DNA of 64,000 bases from JANWHQ01 sp963775275 (GTDB lineage Bacteria; Pseudomonadota; Alphaproteobacteria; Caulobacterales; Caulobacteraceae), in the NCBI GenBank assembly GCA_963775275.1, contig CAVZII010000005.1, positions 496,001-560,000 of the forward strand. The letters run 5' to 3'. Positions 1-7,245 of the stretch are shown here, in pieces (position 1 is the first letter of the stretch; every line of letters begins with the position of its first letter). The notes below the pieces were generated by a model. The model was not told the origin of the DNA, made no database searches, and was given only the letters and a program-made list of their open reading frames with translations. A program made the position numbers and the translations under genes.

Positions 1-1169
1 CGGTCAAGGCCGCGCTCGATCTGCACGCGCGCTACATCAAGGGCGTGGCGGGCGGACGCCGCGCCAACTTCAGCCACCTGGACCTGTCCAACTTCGCCCT
101 GGAGGGCGTGGACCTCAGCCATGCCGAGCTGATCGGCGCCCGGCTGCACGGCGCCTTCCTGTCGAACTCCAAGCTGGAGCACGCGGTGCTCTACGGCGCG
201 GACCTCAGGGACGCCGACCTGCGCCGCGCCCGCCTCGCGCACGCCGACCTGCGAGGGGCCTGCCTCAGGGGCGCCAACCTCGCCGGCGCGGACCTTTGCG
301 AGACCGACATGCGCGAGGGCGTCATCGCCCTGCAGGATCACGCCAACGGCTTCCGCATCCTGCGCCACGAGGTCCGGGGCGGCGAACTCGACTACGCCAT
401 CGTGAACGGCGCCAATCTCGCCGGCGTGCACAACAGCGAAGGCCTGGTCGTCGCCACCGACTTCTCCGACGCCATCCTCGCCGGGGCCCGGCTGGTCCGG
501 GCCCGGATGAACCGCTCGGTGCTGGACGGCGCGGACATGACCGGCGTGGACATGTTCCAGGCCGAGCTGCAGGGCGCCTCGATGAAGCGCGCCGTGCTGA
601 CCGGCGTGGACCTCGACGCGGCCAACCTCGAGGACGCCGACATGGAGGGCGTGCTGCACGCGCCGCCGCCGCTGCTCTACATCGACGACGAGCCCCTGCA
701 CGACATCCTGGCCGCACATGAGCACTGGTGCGAGACCGAAGGTCTGGAGGGCAAGCCGGCGCGGCTGGAGGCCATCGACTTCCGCCCCATGCGCAGCCTC
801 GCCAGGCGCAAGCTGACGGCGCTGCATGCGCCGGGCGGCGTCTTCTTCGGCCTGTCGCTGGAGGGCGCCCAGCTCCAGGGCTCGGACCTCACGGGCGCGG
901 ACCTGCGCGCCGCGAACCTGCGGGGCGCGGACCTGCGCGGCGTCAAGCTGGCCGGCGCCGACCTCACCCGCGCGGACCTAACCGGCGCGGACCTGCGCCC
1001 CCTGATGATCGCCGACGGGCGCTACATCCGCGCGGACCTCTGCCGCGCCAAGCTGCGGCTGGCCGACCTGCGCCGGGCCCGCTTCGGCCGCGCCCGCATG
1101 CTGGAGGCCGACCTCGCCGGCGCGAAGCTCGAGGGCGCCGACCTGAAGGGCGCCGAGCGGGAGCTGTAG
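1..1169 (+). CDS. Pentapeptide-repeat protein, 5' end cut by window edge
   Basis: The frame is open from base 3, so the start lies outside the window and GTG 45 is probably not the true start. Nearly all of the ~388 visible residues are A(D/N)LxG pentapeptide repeats, in blocks separated by a non-repeat linker around residues 220-275. The linker phrase AHEHWCETEG...GKPARL resembles the residues just before the first block (LDLHARYIKG...GGRRA), so the protein looks like two units, each a lead-in segment followed by a beta-helix. Pentapeptide repeats fold as a right-handed quadrilateral beta-helix. No enzymatic domain is visible and no function can be assigned. Confidence 0.85.
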   Translation, partial: VKAALDLHARYIKGVAGGRRANFSHLDLSNFALEGVDLSHAELIGARLHGAFLSNSKLEHAVLYGADLRDADLRRARLAHADLRGACLRGANLAGADLCETDMREGVIALQDHANGFRILRHEVRGGELDYAIVNGANLAGVHNSEGLVVATDFSDAILAGARLVRARMNRSVLDGADMTGVDMFQAELQGASMKRAVLTGVDLDAANLEDADMEGVLHAPPPLLYIDDEPLHDILAAHEHWCETEGLEGKPARLEAIDFRPMRSLARRKLTALHAPGGVFFGLSLEGAQLQGSDLTGADLRAANLRGADLRGVKLAGADLTRADLTGADLRPLMIADGRYIRADLCRAKLRLADLRRARFGRARMLEADLAGAKLEGADLKGAEREL

Positions 1170-1211
1170 GGGCGCGTCAGAGCAGCCTGCGGCTGACTTG
1201 ATCCACCCATT

Positions 1212-1344
1212 CACCGTCATCCCCGGCCGAGCGCCCCCGGGACCGGCCAAGGGCCGGCCCGAGGGCGCGAGTTGCCGGGGACCCATGAACACTGCCGAGC
1301 GAGGTGTTCATGGGTGGCCGGGACCAGCCCGGCCATGACGGTGG
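1212..1344. repeat. Palindromic intergenic repeat (CACCGTCAT family), copy 1
   Basis: It begins CACCGTCATCCCCGGCCGAG and ends GCCCGGCCATGACGGTGG, so the ends form a long inverted repeat. An inner hairpin is built on CCATGAACAC / GTGTTCATGG. The same layout recurs at 2236-2383, 23011-23117 and 25855-25958, and in a composite form at 21421-21903. It fills most of the gap between the pentapeptide gene and the DUF488 gene. Confidence 0.8.
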
Positions 1345-1394
1345 TTGATTGCGCGGGTCGAACTCCCTTCGCTCTTGGCGAGGCCCAGCGGCGC

Positions 1395-1829
1395 CTACAG
1401 ATCCACCACCTCGCAGCCGATCTTGTCGCGGATGCGGTCGGCGACGATGCGGCGGTGGCAGTCCCTGGCCTCGGCTTCGTAGCAGAGCAGCGCCGAGGGG
1501 CGCGTCGTCACCGTCTCGGCCGCCGCGGCGAGCTCGAGCTGGGCCTCCGGCTCCTGAAGGTGCGCCTCGTAGATGCGTTGCATCTCCTGGGTGCGCCCGG
1601 CGCGGGCGGCCTGACGGCCGGCCTTGGGCGTGCCGAGCGCGCGCAGGTGCGCATAGCCGATGCCGGCGTCCGCCAGGCTGGCGGCCAGGAGGGTCTTGGA
1701 GAAGCCCGCGCGGCGGGACGAGGCCACCGCGCGCACGTCGATCACCAGCTCCACCCCGGCGTTCGTCAGTCGGCCGATCACGTCGGCGAGCGTGGCGCGC
1801 TCGTAGCCGATCGTGAAGACCGTGGTCAC
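1395..1829 (-). CDS. DUF488 family protein
   Basis: A 144-residue protein matching the DUF488 pattern: N-terminal TIGYER, then VIDVRAVASSRRAGFSK, a GIGYAHLRALG segment, and C-terminal LLCYEAEARDCHRR, which carries the conserved Cys-x-E...C-H-R. DUF488 proteins are small, soluble and of unknown function. The GTG start overlaps the TGA stop of the upstream secreted-protein gene (GTGA), so the two are probably translated together. Confidence 0.85.
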   Translation of the reverse strand: MTTVFTIGYERATLADVIGRLTNAGVELVIDVRAVASSRRAGFSKTLLAASLADAGIGYAHLRALGTPKAGRQAARAGRTQEMQRIYEAHLQEPEAQLELAAAAETVTTRPSALLCYEAEARDCHRRIVADRIRDKIGCEVVDL

Positions 1830-2170
1830 AGGAAGTAGTCGGGCAGCCAGGTCCGTCCGTGGAACGGCAGGGCGGGCTTGATGGCCTTCAGGCGGGCGTT
1901 CTCACGGGAGAGCTCGGCATCGCGGATGCGGGTCATCACCTCCTCGGCCTGCGCGATGGCGACGTTCAGCCCGCTGAGGTCGGCCGCCTTGGTCGAGGTC
2001 GAGAAGGCCGTGTTGGGGTTCGGCGGAACCGGCGGCGTCAGGGTCGAAGGCGGCGGGGTCGGCTGCTCCACGGCCGGCGTGGCCTGGGCGAAGGCGGCCG
2101 GGGCGACGGCCAGGGCCAGGACCAGAGCTGAGGTCGCGGCGGTCGCGGCGGCGAGGATGAGCGGGCGCAT
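1826..2170 (-). CDS. Small secreted proline-rich hypothetical protein
   Basis: A 114-residue protein with a clear Sec signal peptide (long Ala/Leu core, cleavage likely after AAFAQA near residue 30). A Pro/Thr-rich linker (PTPPPSTLTPPVPPNP) follows, then a short helical segment with charged residues. No known domain was recognised. It precedes and overlaps the DUF488 gene in a two-gene operon. It is probably periplasmic, and its function is unknown. Confidence 0.65.
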   Translation of the reverse strand: MRPLILAAATAATSALVLALAVAPAAFAQATPAVEQPTPPPSTLTPPVPPNPNTAFSTSTKAADLSGLNVAIAQAEEVMTRIRDAELSRENARLKAIKPALPFHGRTWLPDYFL

Positions 2171-2235
2171 CGGGGGCTCCTGCGAGAGACGTCGCGGTTA
2201 TCGTAGAGTGGGTTGAGATCGGTGGGAACAAACAA

Positions 2236-2383
2236 CCACCGTCATGGCCGGGCCATCCGTCCGCGATCGCCAGATCGTCGGCGATCGCAAACTCCTGCCC
2301 GGCCACCGATGAACACCTCGCTCGCCCGTGTTCATGGGTCCCCGGCAACTCGCCCTGCGGGCTCGGCCGGGGATGACGGTGGG
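2236..2383. repeat. Palindromic intergenic repeat (CACCGTCAT family), copy 2
   Basis: Same family as 1212-1344 in the opposite orientation. It opens CCACCGTCATGGCCGGGCCA and closes CGGCCGGGGATGACGGTGGG, with the ATGAACAC / GTGTTCATGGG inner hairpin and an extra palindrome (GCGATCGCCAGATCGTCGGC) inserted near the left end. Confidence 0.75.
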
Positions 2384-2411
2384 AATGTGTCGTCCCAGTC
2401 TCAACGCGCTC

Positions 2412-2573
2412 TAATGTGGTGGATCAGAAGTTCGCATGATGATGGCGGCGCCCTCGGCTGCGAACTTCTGATCCGTAAACCACACTAAATCATACATTTG
2501 CTAGTGTCCTTATCGATCCCGAAGTTCGCATCTGCCTGGCAAATGCGCTGGCGAACTTCGGAATCGGACACTA
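2412..2573 (-). repeat. Bipartite double-hairpin repeat, copy A (overlaps dnaE2 3' end)
   Basis: A 162-bp element made of two hairpins that share the core GAAGTTCGC, each bounded by TAGTGT / ACACTA-type ends and joined by GCAAATGTATGATT. Read on the minus strand it matches the 164-bp copies at 51887-52050 and 61490-61653 apart from a few changes. The dnaE2 reading frame runs into the first hairpin, and its stop codon (2485-2487) lies inside the element. Confidence 0.85.
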
Positions 2574-5500
2574 ATGGAAGTCTCGAGCGGGGGAGGACCA
2601 GCATGTTGCGCGGATGGCGGCGGCTTGCGCGCATGCGCGTCTCGCCCGAGGAGGTCTTCGCCGCGTCGGTCGCCACGGGCGGGCGGACCGGCGGTCCCGC
2701 GTCGGACAGGAGCGCGAGGTCGGCCGACCGGTCCTCCAGGCGCTCGGCCACCAGGTGGATCACCGCCCCTTCGGAATCGGCGGCGCGCTGGACGCGCCCG
2801 TCCACCATCAGCATGCGCGCGCCCATCACCGCCGGACGGAAGGCCTCGAACACCTTGGGCCAGACCACGACGTTGGCGATCCCGGTCTCGTCCTCCAGGG
2901 TCATGAACACCACGCCCTCGGCCGAGCCCGGCCGCTGGCGCACCAGCACCACGCCGCAGAAGCGCACGCGGCGGCCGTCGGCGATGGTCGCGATCGCGCC
3001 GGCTTCGACGGCGCCGAGGCCCGCCAGCCGCTCGCGCAGGAAGCTGACCGGATGGGCCTTCAGGGACAGGCGGATGGTCTCGTAGTCGTGCACGACCTCT
3101 TCGGAAAGCGCGGCCCGGGGCAGGGCCGCGGGCGGGGCGCCGTCGGCCTCCTCGATCCCGGCGGCGGCGAAGAGGGGCGCGGGCGCCGCGCGCGGCAGGC
3201 CCCTGGCGCTCCAGAGGCCCTCGCGCCTGGTCAGCTCCAGCGAGCCCAGGGCGTCGGCGGCGGCCAGCATGTCCAGCGCCTTGGCCGGCAGCTCCGCGCG
3301 GCGCCTGAGGTCGTCGATGGAGCGGAACAGGCCCCCTGCGCGGGCGGCTGTGATCTGGTCGGCCCAGGCCTGGCGGAAGCCGTCGACCTGGCGAAGCCCG
3401 AGCCGCATGGCGCGGCCGGGGGGGTGGACGGCGCCTTCCTTCTCCCGTGGGGAGAAGGAGGGGCCCAACCCGGAGGGTTGGGAGGATGAGGGGGTGCGGC
3501 GGCGCCCTAAACCCTCACCTTCCCATTCGGCTTTCGCCGAACGGGCCCCTTCCTCTCCCTCAGGGAGAGGAGATTCCAGGGCGCAGTCCCGGTCGCTTGT
3601 GTTCACGCCGGGGTGGCGGACGGCGTCTTCCTTCTCCCGTGGGGAGAAGGAGGGGCCCAACCCGGAGGGTTGGGAGGATGAGGGGGTGCGGCGGCGCCCT
3701 AAACCCTCACCTTCCCATTCGGCTTTCGCCGAACGGGCCCCTTCCTCTCCCTCAGGGAGAGGAGATTCCAGGGTGCAGTCCCAGTCGCTGGCGTTCACGT
3801 CGGGGTGGCGGACTTCCACGCCGTGGTCGCGGGCGTCGCGGACGATCTGGGCGGGGGCGTAGAAGCCCATGGGCTGGCTGTTCAGCAGGGCCGCGGCGAA
3901 CACCTCCGGATGGCGGTGCTTGATCCAGGCCGAGACGTAGACCAGCTGGGCGAAGGCGGCGGCGTGGCTCTCGGGGAAGCCGTATTCGCCGAAGCCCTTG
4001 ATCTGGTTGAAGCAGTTGTTGGCGAAGTCCGGATCGTAGCCGCGGGCGATCATCCGCCCGACCATCATCTCCTCGTACTGGTGGATCGTGCCCATGTGGC
4101 GGAAGGTGGCCATGGCGCGGCGAAGGCCGTTGGCCTCGTCGCCGGTGAACTTCGCGGCCTCCATGGCGATGCGCATGGCCTGCTCCTGGAAGAGCGGCAC
4201 GCCCAGGGTCTTGCCGAGGACGCGCCTGAGCTCGTCCTTGTCGCCGTGCCGGGGAGCGGGGGCGGGGAAGTCGATCTCGAACGGCCGGCCCTTCGCCCGC
4301 GCCTCGCGCTGGGCCTGGCGGCGCTTGAGGTAGGGGTGGACCATGTCGCCCTGGATCGGGCCGGGGCGCACGATCGCGACCTCGACCACCAGGTCGTAGA
4401 ACTCGCGCGGCCGCAGGCGCGGCAGCATGGCCATCTGGGCCCGGCTCTCCACCTGGAAGACGCCGAGCGAATCGGCCTTGCAGAGCATGTCGTAGACGCC
4501 CGGCTCCTCGCGCGGCAGGCTCGCCAGGGTCCACCGTTCGCCGAAGTGCAGCGCGATCAGGTCGAAGGCGCGCTTGATGGCGCTCAGCATGCCGAGCGCC
4601 AGGACGTCGACCTTCATGATGCCGAGCTCGTCGATGTCGTCCTTGTCCCACTCGATGAAGGTGCGCTCGGCCATGGCGGCGTTGCCGACCGGGCAGGTCT
4701 CCACCAGGGGCCCCTGGGTCAGGACGAAGCCGCCCACGTGCTGGGAGAGGTGGCGGGGAAAGCCCACCAGCTCGCGGGTCAGCTCCAGCGCCTGGTTCAG
4801 GCGCGGGTCCTCGCGCTTGAGGCCGGTGCGGTCGACGTGGTCGTCGGCGACCTCCGAGCCCCACGAGCCCCAGACGGTGTTGGCCAGCGTCGAGGTGACG
4901 TCCTCGGTCAGGCCCATGGCCTTGCCGACGTCGCGGATGGCCGAGCGGGGGCGGTAGCAGATCACCGTGGCGCAGATGGCCGCGCGGTGGCGGCCATAGC
5001 GCCGGTAGACGTACTGGATCACCTGCTCGCGCCGCTCGTGCTCGAAATCGACGTCGATGTCCGGCGGCTCGGAGCGCGCCTCGGAGATGAAGCGCTCGAA
5101 CAGGACGTCCTGGTTCGTGGGATCCACCGAGGTGATCCCCAGGCAGAAGCAGACCACCGAATTGGCCGCCGAGCCGCGGCCCTGGCAGAGGATGGGGTCG
5201 GGCTGGGCGCGGGCCCAGGCGACGATGTCGTGGACGGTCAGGAAATAGGGGGCGTAGCGCACGCGGCGGATCAGCCGCAGCTCCTTCTTCAGGATATCGA
5301 GCACGCGGCGGGGCGGGCCATCGGGCCAGAACCGGCGCGCGCCCTGGAAGGTCAGGTCCTGCAGATGCTGCTGGGCCGTCCGCCCGGCCGGGACCGGCTC
5401 GTCGGGGTATTCGTAGCGCAGCTCGTCCAGCGAGAAGGAACAGGCCTGGACGACCTCCAGGGTGCGGGCGAGGGCGTCCTCGTGGCCCCTGAAGAGGCGG

Positions 5501-6303
5501 GCCATCTCGGCGGGGGGCTTGAGGAACCGCTCGGCGTTGGCCTGGAGCCTCAGGCCCGCCTGGTCGATCGTGCAGCCCTCGCGCACGCAGGTGAGCACGT
5601 CCTGGAGCCTTCGGCGCGCGGGGTCGTGGTAGAGCACCGCGCCCGTGGCGATCATCGGCGCGCCGGTGCGTTCGGCGATCGCCTCGAGGCGGTTCAGCCG
5701 CGCGCGGTCATCGCCGCGATGGAGCGGGGCGGCGGCGAGGTGGAGCTTGTCCGGCCAGGTTTTGGCCCAGCGGGCGAGGCGCGCCTCGAAGGCGGCGTCG
5801 ATCACCGCCGGGGCGGGCGCCAGGGCGACCAGGCCCTCGCCCAGGGCGGCGGCGTCCTCGAAGCTCAGGCGGCATTCGCCCTTGGGGATGGGCTTGGCGC
5901 GGACCTCGTCGTTGGCGGCCTGGGCGGCCTCAGGTCCGTCGGCGGGCGGGCGGAAGCCGCCTTCGCCCACCTCGCCGTCCTCGGTGACGGCGCTCTTGCC
6001 GATGGAGAGGATGCGGCAGAGCCGGCCATAGGCGGCGCGGTCGCGGGGGTAGACGATCAGCTCGGCGCCGTCCTCGAACGCCAGCCGGCAGCCGACCAGG
6101 AGGCGCAGGCCCTGCTTCTTGGCCTCCGCATGGGCGCGCACGACGCCGGCCAGGCTGTTGCGGTCGGCCACGCCCATGGCGGCGAGCCCCAGGGCCTTCG
6201 CCTGGAACGCCAGCTCGGAGGGATGGGAGGCCCCTTCCAGGAAGCTGAAGTTGGTGCGGACGTCGAGCTCGGCGTAGGGGATCTGGGCGGCGGAGAGGGT
6301 CAT
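2485..6303 (-). CDS. dnaE2: Error-prone DNA polymerase DnaE2 (carries in-frame repeat insertions)
   Basis: DnaE2 is the C-family polymerase of the SOS mutasome and performs translesion synthesis with ImuA and ImuB. The chosen start (ATG 6303, MTLSAAQIPYAELDVRTNFSFLE) opens the PHP domain, has GGAGG five bases upstream, and gives 1272 residues. Family signatures include CQGRGSAANSVVCF, PPDIDVDFEHERRE, and the PGPIQGDMVHPYLKRR and NGLRRAMATFR regions, followed by a C-terminal OB-fold domain. The gene is longer than usual (about 1080-1100) for two visible reasons. A 192-bp tandem repeat of palindromic DNA lies in frame around residues 830-957, between SDWDCTLE and RAMRLGLRQV. The last ~28 residues come from a 3' repeat element. 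The reading frame also stays open upstream through two DUF559 domains to 7164, so a longer fusion is possible. Confidence 0.9.
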   Translation of the reverse strand: MTLSAAQIPYAELDVRTNFSFLEGASHPSELAFQAKALGLAAMGVADRNSLAGVVRAHAEAKKQGLRLLVGCRLAFEDGAELIVYPRDRAAYGRLCRILSIGKSAVTEDGEVGEGGFRPPADGPEAAQAANDEVRAKPIPKGECRLSFEDAAALGEGLVALAPAPAVIDAAFEARLARWAKTWPDKLHLAAAPLHRGDDRARLNRLEAIAERTGAPMIATGAVLYHDPARRRLQDVLTCVREGCTIDQAGLRLQANAERFLKPPAEMARLFRGHEDALARTLEVVQACSFSLDELRYEYPDEPVPAGRTAQQHLQDLTFQGARRFWPDGPPRRVLDILKKELRLIRRVRYAPYFLTVHDIVAWARAQPDPILCQGRGSAANSVVCFCLGITSVDPTNQDVLFERFISEARSEPPDIDVDFEHERREQVIQYVYRRYGRHRAAICATVICYRPRSAIRDVGKAMGLTEDVTSTLANTVWGSWGSEVADDHVDRTGLKREDPRLNQALELTRELVGFPRHLSQHVGGFVLTQGPLVETCPVGNAAMAERTFIEWDKDDIDELGIMKVDVLALGMLSAIKRAFDLIALHFGERWTLASLPREEPGVYDMLCKADSLGVFQVESRAQMAMLPRLRPREFYDLVVEVAIVRPGPIQGDMVHPYLKRRQAQREARAKGRPFEIDFPAPAPRHGDKDELRRVLGKTLGVPLFQEQAMRIAMEAAKFTGDEANGLRRAMATFRHMGTIHQYEEMMVGRMIARGYDPDFANNCFNQIKGFGEYGFPESHAAAFAQLVYVSAWIKHRHPEVFAAALLNSQPMGFYAPAQIVRDARDHGVEVRHPDVNASDWDCTLESPLPEGEEGARSAKAEWEGEGLGRRRTPSSSQPSGLGPSFSPREKEDAVRHPGVNTSDRDCALESPLPEGEEGARSAKAEWEGEGLGRRRTPSSSQPSGLGPSFSPREKEGAVHPPGRAMRLGLRQVDGFRQAWADQITAARAGGLFRSIDDLRRRAELPAKALDMLAAADALGSLELTRREGLWSARGLPRAAPAPLFAAAGIEEADGAPPAALPRAALSEEVVHDYETIRLSLKAHPVSFLRERLAGLGAVEAGAIATIADGRRVRFCGVVLVRQRPGSAEGVVFMTLEDETGIANVVVWPKVFEAFRPAVMGARMLMVDGRVQRAADSEGAVIHLVAERLEDRSADLALLSDAGPPVRPPVATDAAKTSSGETRMRASRRHPRNMLVLPRSRLPLVSDSEVRQRICQADANFGIDKDTSKCMI
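3435..3818. repeat. 192-bp in-frame tandem duplication of palindromic repeat inside dnaE2
   Basis: CTTCCTTCTCCCGTGGGGAG recurs at 3435 and 3627, a period of exactly 192 bp (64 codons). Each unit contains GC-rich palindromes (TTCTCCCGTGGGGAGAA, CCAACCCGGAGGGTTGG, CTCTCCCTCAGGGAGAG) plus about 40 bp of host sequence encoding VNxSDxDC. This suggests a palindromic element inserted first and the insert plus flank was then duplicated. The phase of three keeps dnaE2 open. Confidence 0.9.
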
Positions 6304-7164
6304 GGCCGCCTCCGCAGGCCATCCGTCAAGGCCGTACGTCCCCCCTCCCCGGCCCTCCCCCCTGCGGGAGGAGGGAACGACGCACACCCTCCTCCCGCAG
6401 GGGGGAGGGTCAGGGGAGGGGGGAGTCCCCACCGCAGCTTCCGCGATGGCCGCAAGCACGCCTTCGAGGTCGGCCCAGATCGCGGAGTCGGAAAACCGGC
6501 AGACCCTGAAGCCCTGTGTCCGCAGATATTCGTCCCGAACCGCGTCACGGGCGATCCGATCTGGCAGGGTGTGGACGTAGCCGTCGATCTCGACGACTAG
6601 GCGACTTGGGCGACAGCAGAAGTCGACGATGTAGGGGCCGATCCGGTGCTGGCGGCGGAAGTGAAGGCCTTCCAGGCTGTCGCCCCGCAGCCGTTTCCAG
6701 AGCGTTCTTTCGGCCGCTGTGGAATTCCGTCGGAGTCGCCGCGCCGTTTCCTTCGAGGCCGTAGGTCCCCCCTCCCCGGCCCTCCCCCCTGCGGGAGGAG
6801 GGAGTCCAGTTGCGTCGTCCCCTCCCCCCTCGAGGGGGAGGGCTAGGGAGGGGGGTAGGCCCGCCGCCTCCAGGATTGCTTCAAGGACAGGCTCCAGATC
6901 GTCCTGCACCTGGGCGCTCGAGAACCGGATGACCCGATAGCCGCGGTCGTGCAGCCACCGCGTCCGCGCTTCGTCGCGCTCGGGCCGCCCGGGCAGATCG
7001 TGATGCGGCCCGTCGACCTCGACGATCAGCCGGGCCGCAGAGCAGTAGAAGTCGACGACATAGGGCCCGATCGGCTGCTGGCGGCGGAAGCCGAACCCGG
7101 CCAGCCGGTTGCGGCGAAGCTCCTTCCAAAGCCGCCTTTCCATGACGCTGGACTGCTGGCGCAA
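6304..7164 (-). CDS. Two tandem DUF559 (Vsr/endonuclease-like) domains, in frame with dnaE2
   Basis: This stretch encodes two consecutive copies of a DUF559 domain with no stop codon before the DnaE2 start at 6303. Copy 1 (roughly residues 8-105 counted from 7164) has ERRLWKELRRNRLAGFGFRR, then IGPYVVDFYC and LIVEVDG. Copy 2 (about 137-245) has ERTLWKRLRGDSLEGLHFRR, IGPYIVDFCC and LVVEIDG. The D...ExD pattern is that of the PD-(D/E)xK-like fold shared with Vsr repair endonucleases. Linkers between and after the copies are translated CCCTCC-type palindromic repeats (PPAGGRAGEGG). The 7164 start is a TTG, and ATG 7143 is an alternative. It could be a separate product or an N-terminal part of DnaE2, and it lies between imuB and dnaE2. 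Confidence 0.7.
6338..6425. repeat. GC-rich palindromic repeat between DUF559 copy 2 and dnaE2
   Basis: CCCTCCCCCCTGCGGGAGGAGGG and its mirror CCTCCTCCCGCAGGGGGGAGG face each other across a short spacer. It belongs to the CCCTCC/GGAGGG palindrome family seen throughout the window. Confidence 0.75.
6768..6860. repeat. GC-rich palindromic repeat between the two DUF559 copies
   Basis: It contains CCCTCCCCCCTGCGGGAGGAGGG followed by TCCCCCCTCGAGGGGGAGGG. It is translated in frame as the linker between the two DUF559 domains and closely resembles 6338-6425. Confidence 0.75.
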
Positions 7165-7245
7165 CCGGCGGGCGCGAGGGACGCCGAGAGTGTCTTCCCC
7201 CCTCCCCAGCCCTCCCCCTCAAGGGGGGAGGGGGCGTTTCCCTAG

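Noticed and set aside
3805..6600. Long open frame (931 codons) on the + strand opposite dnaE2
   Set aside because: Composition shadow of the real minus-strand gene: no start-site support, low-complexity Gly/Ala/Asp/Arg sequence and no domain.
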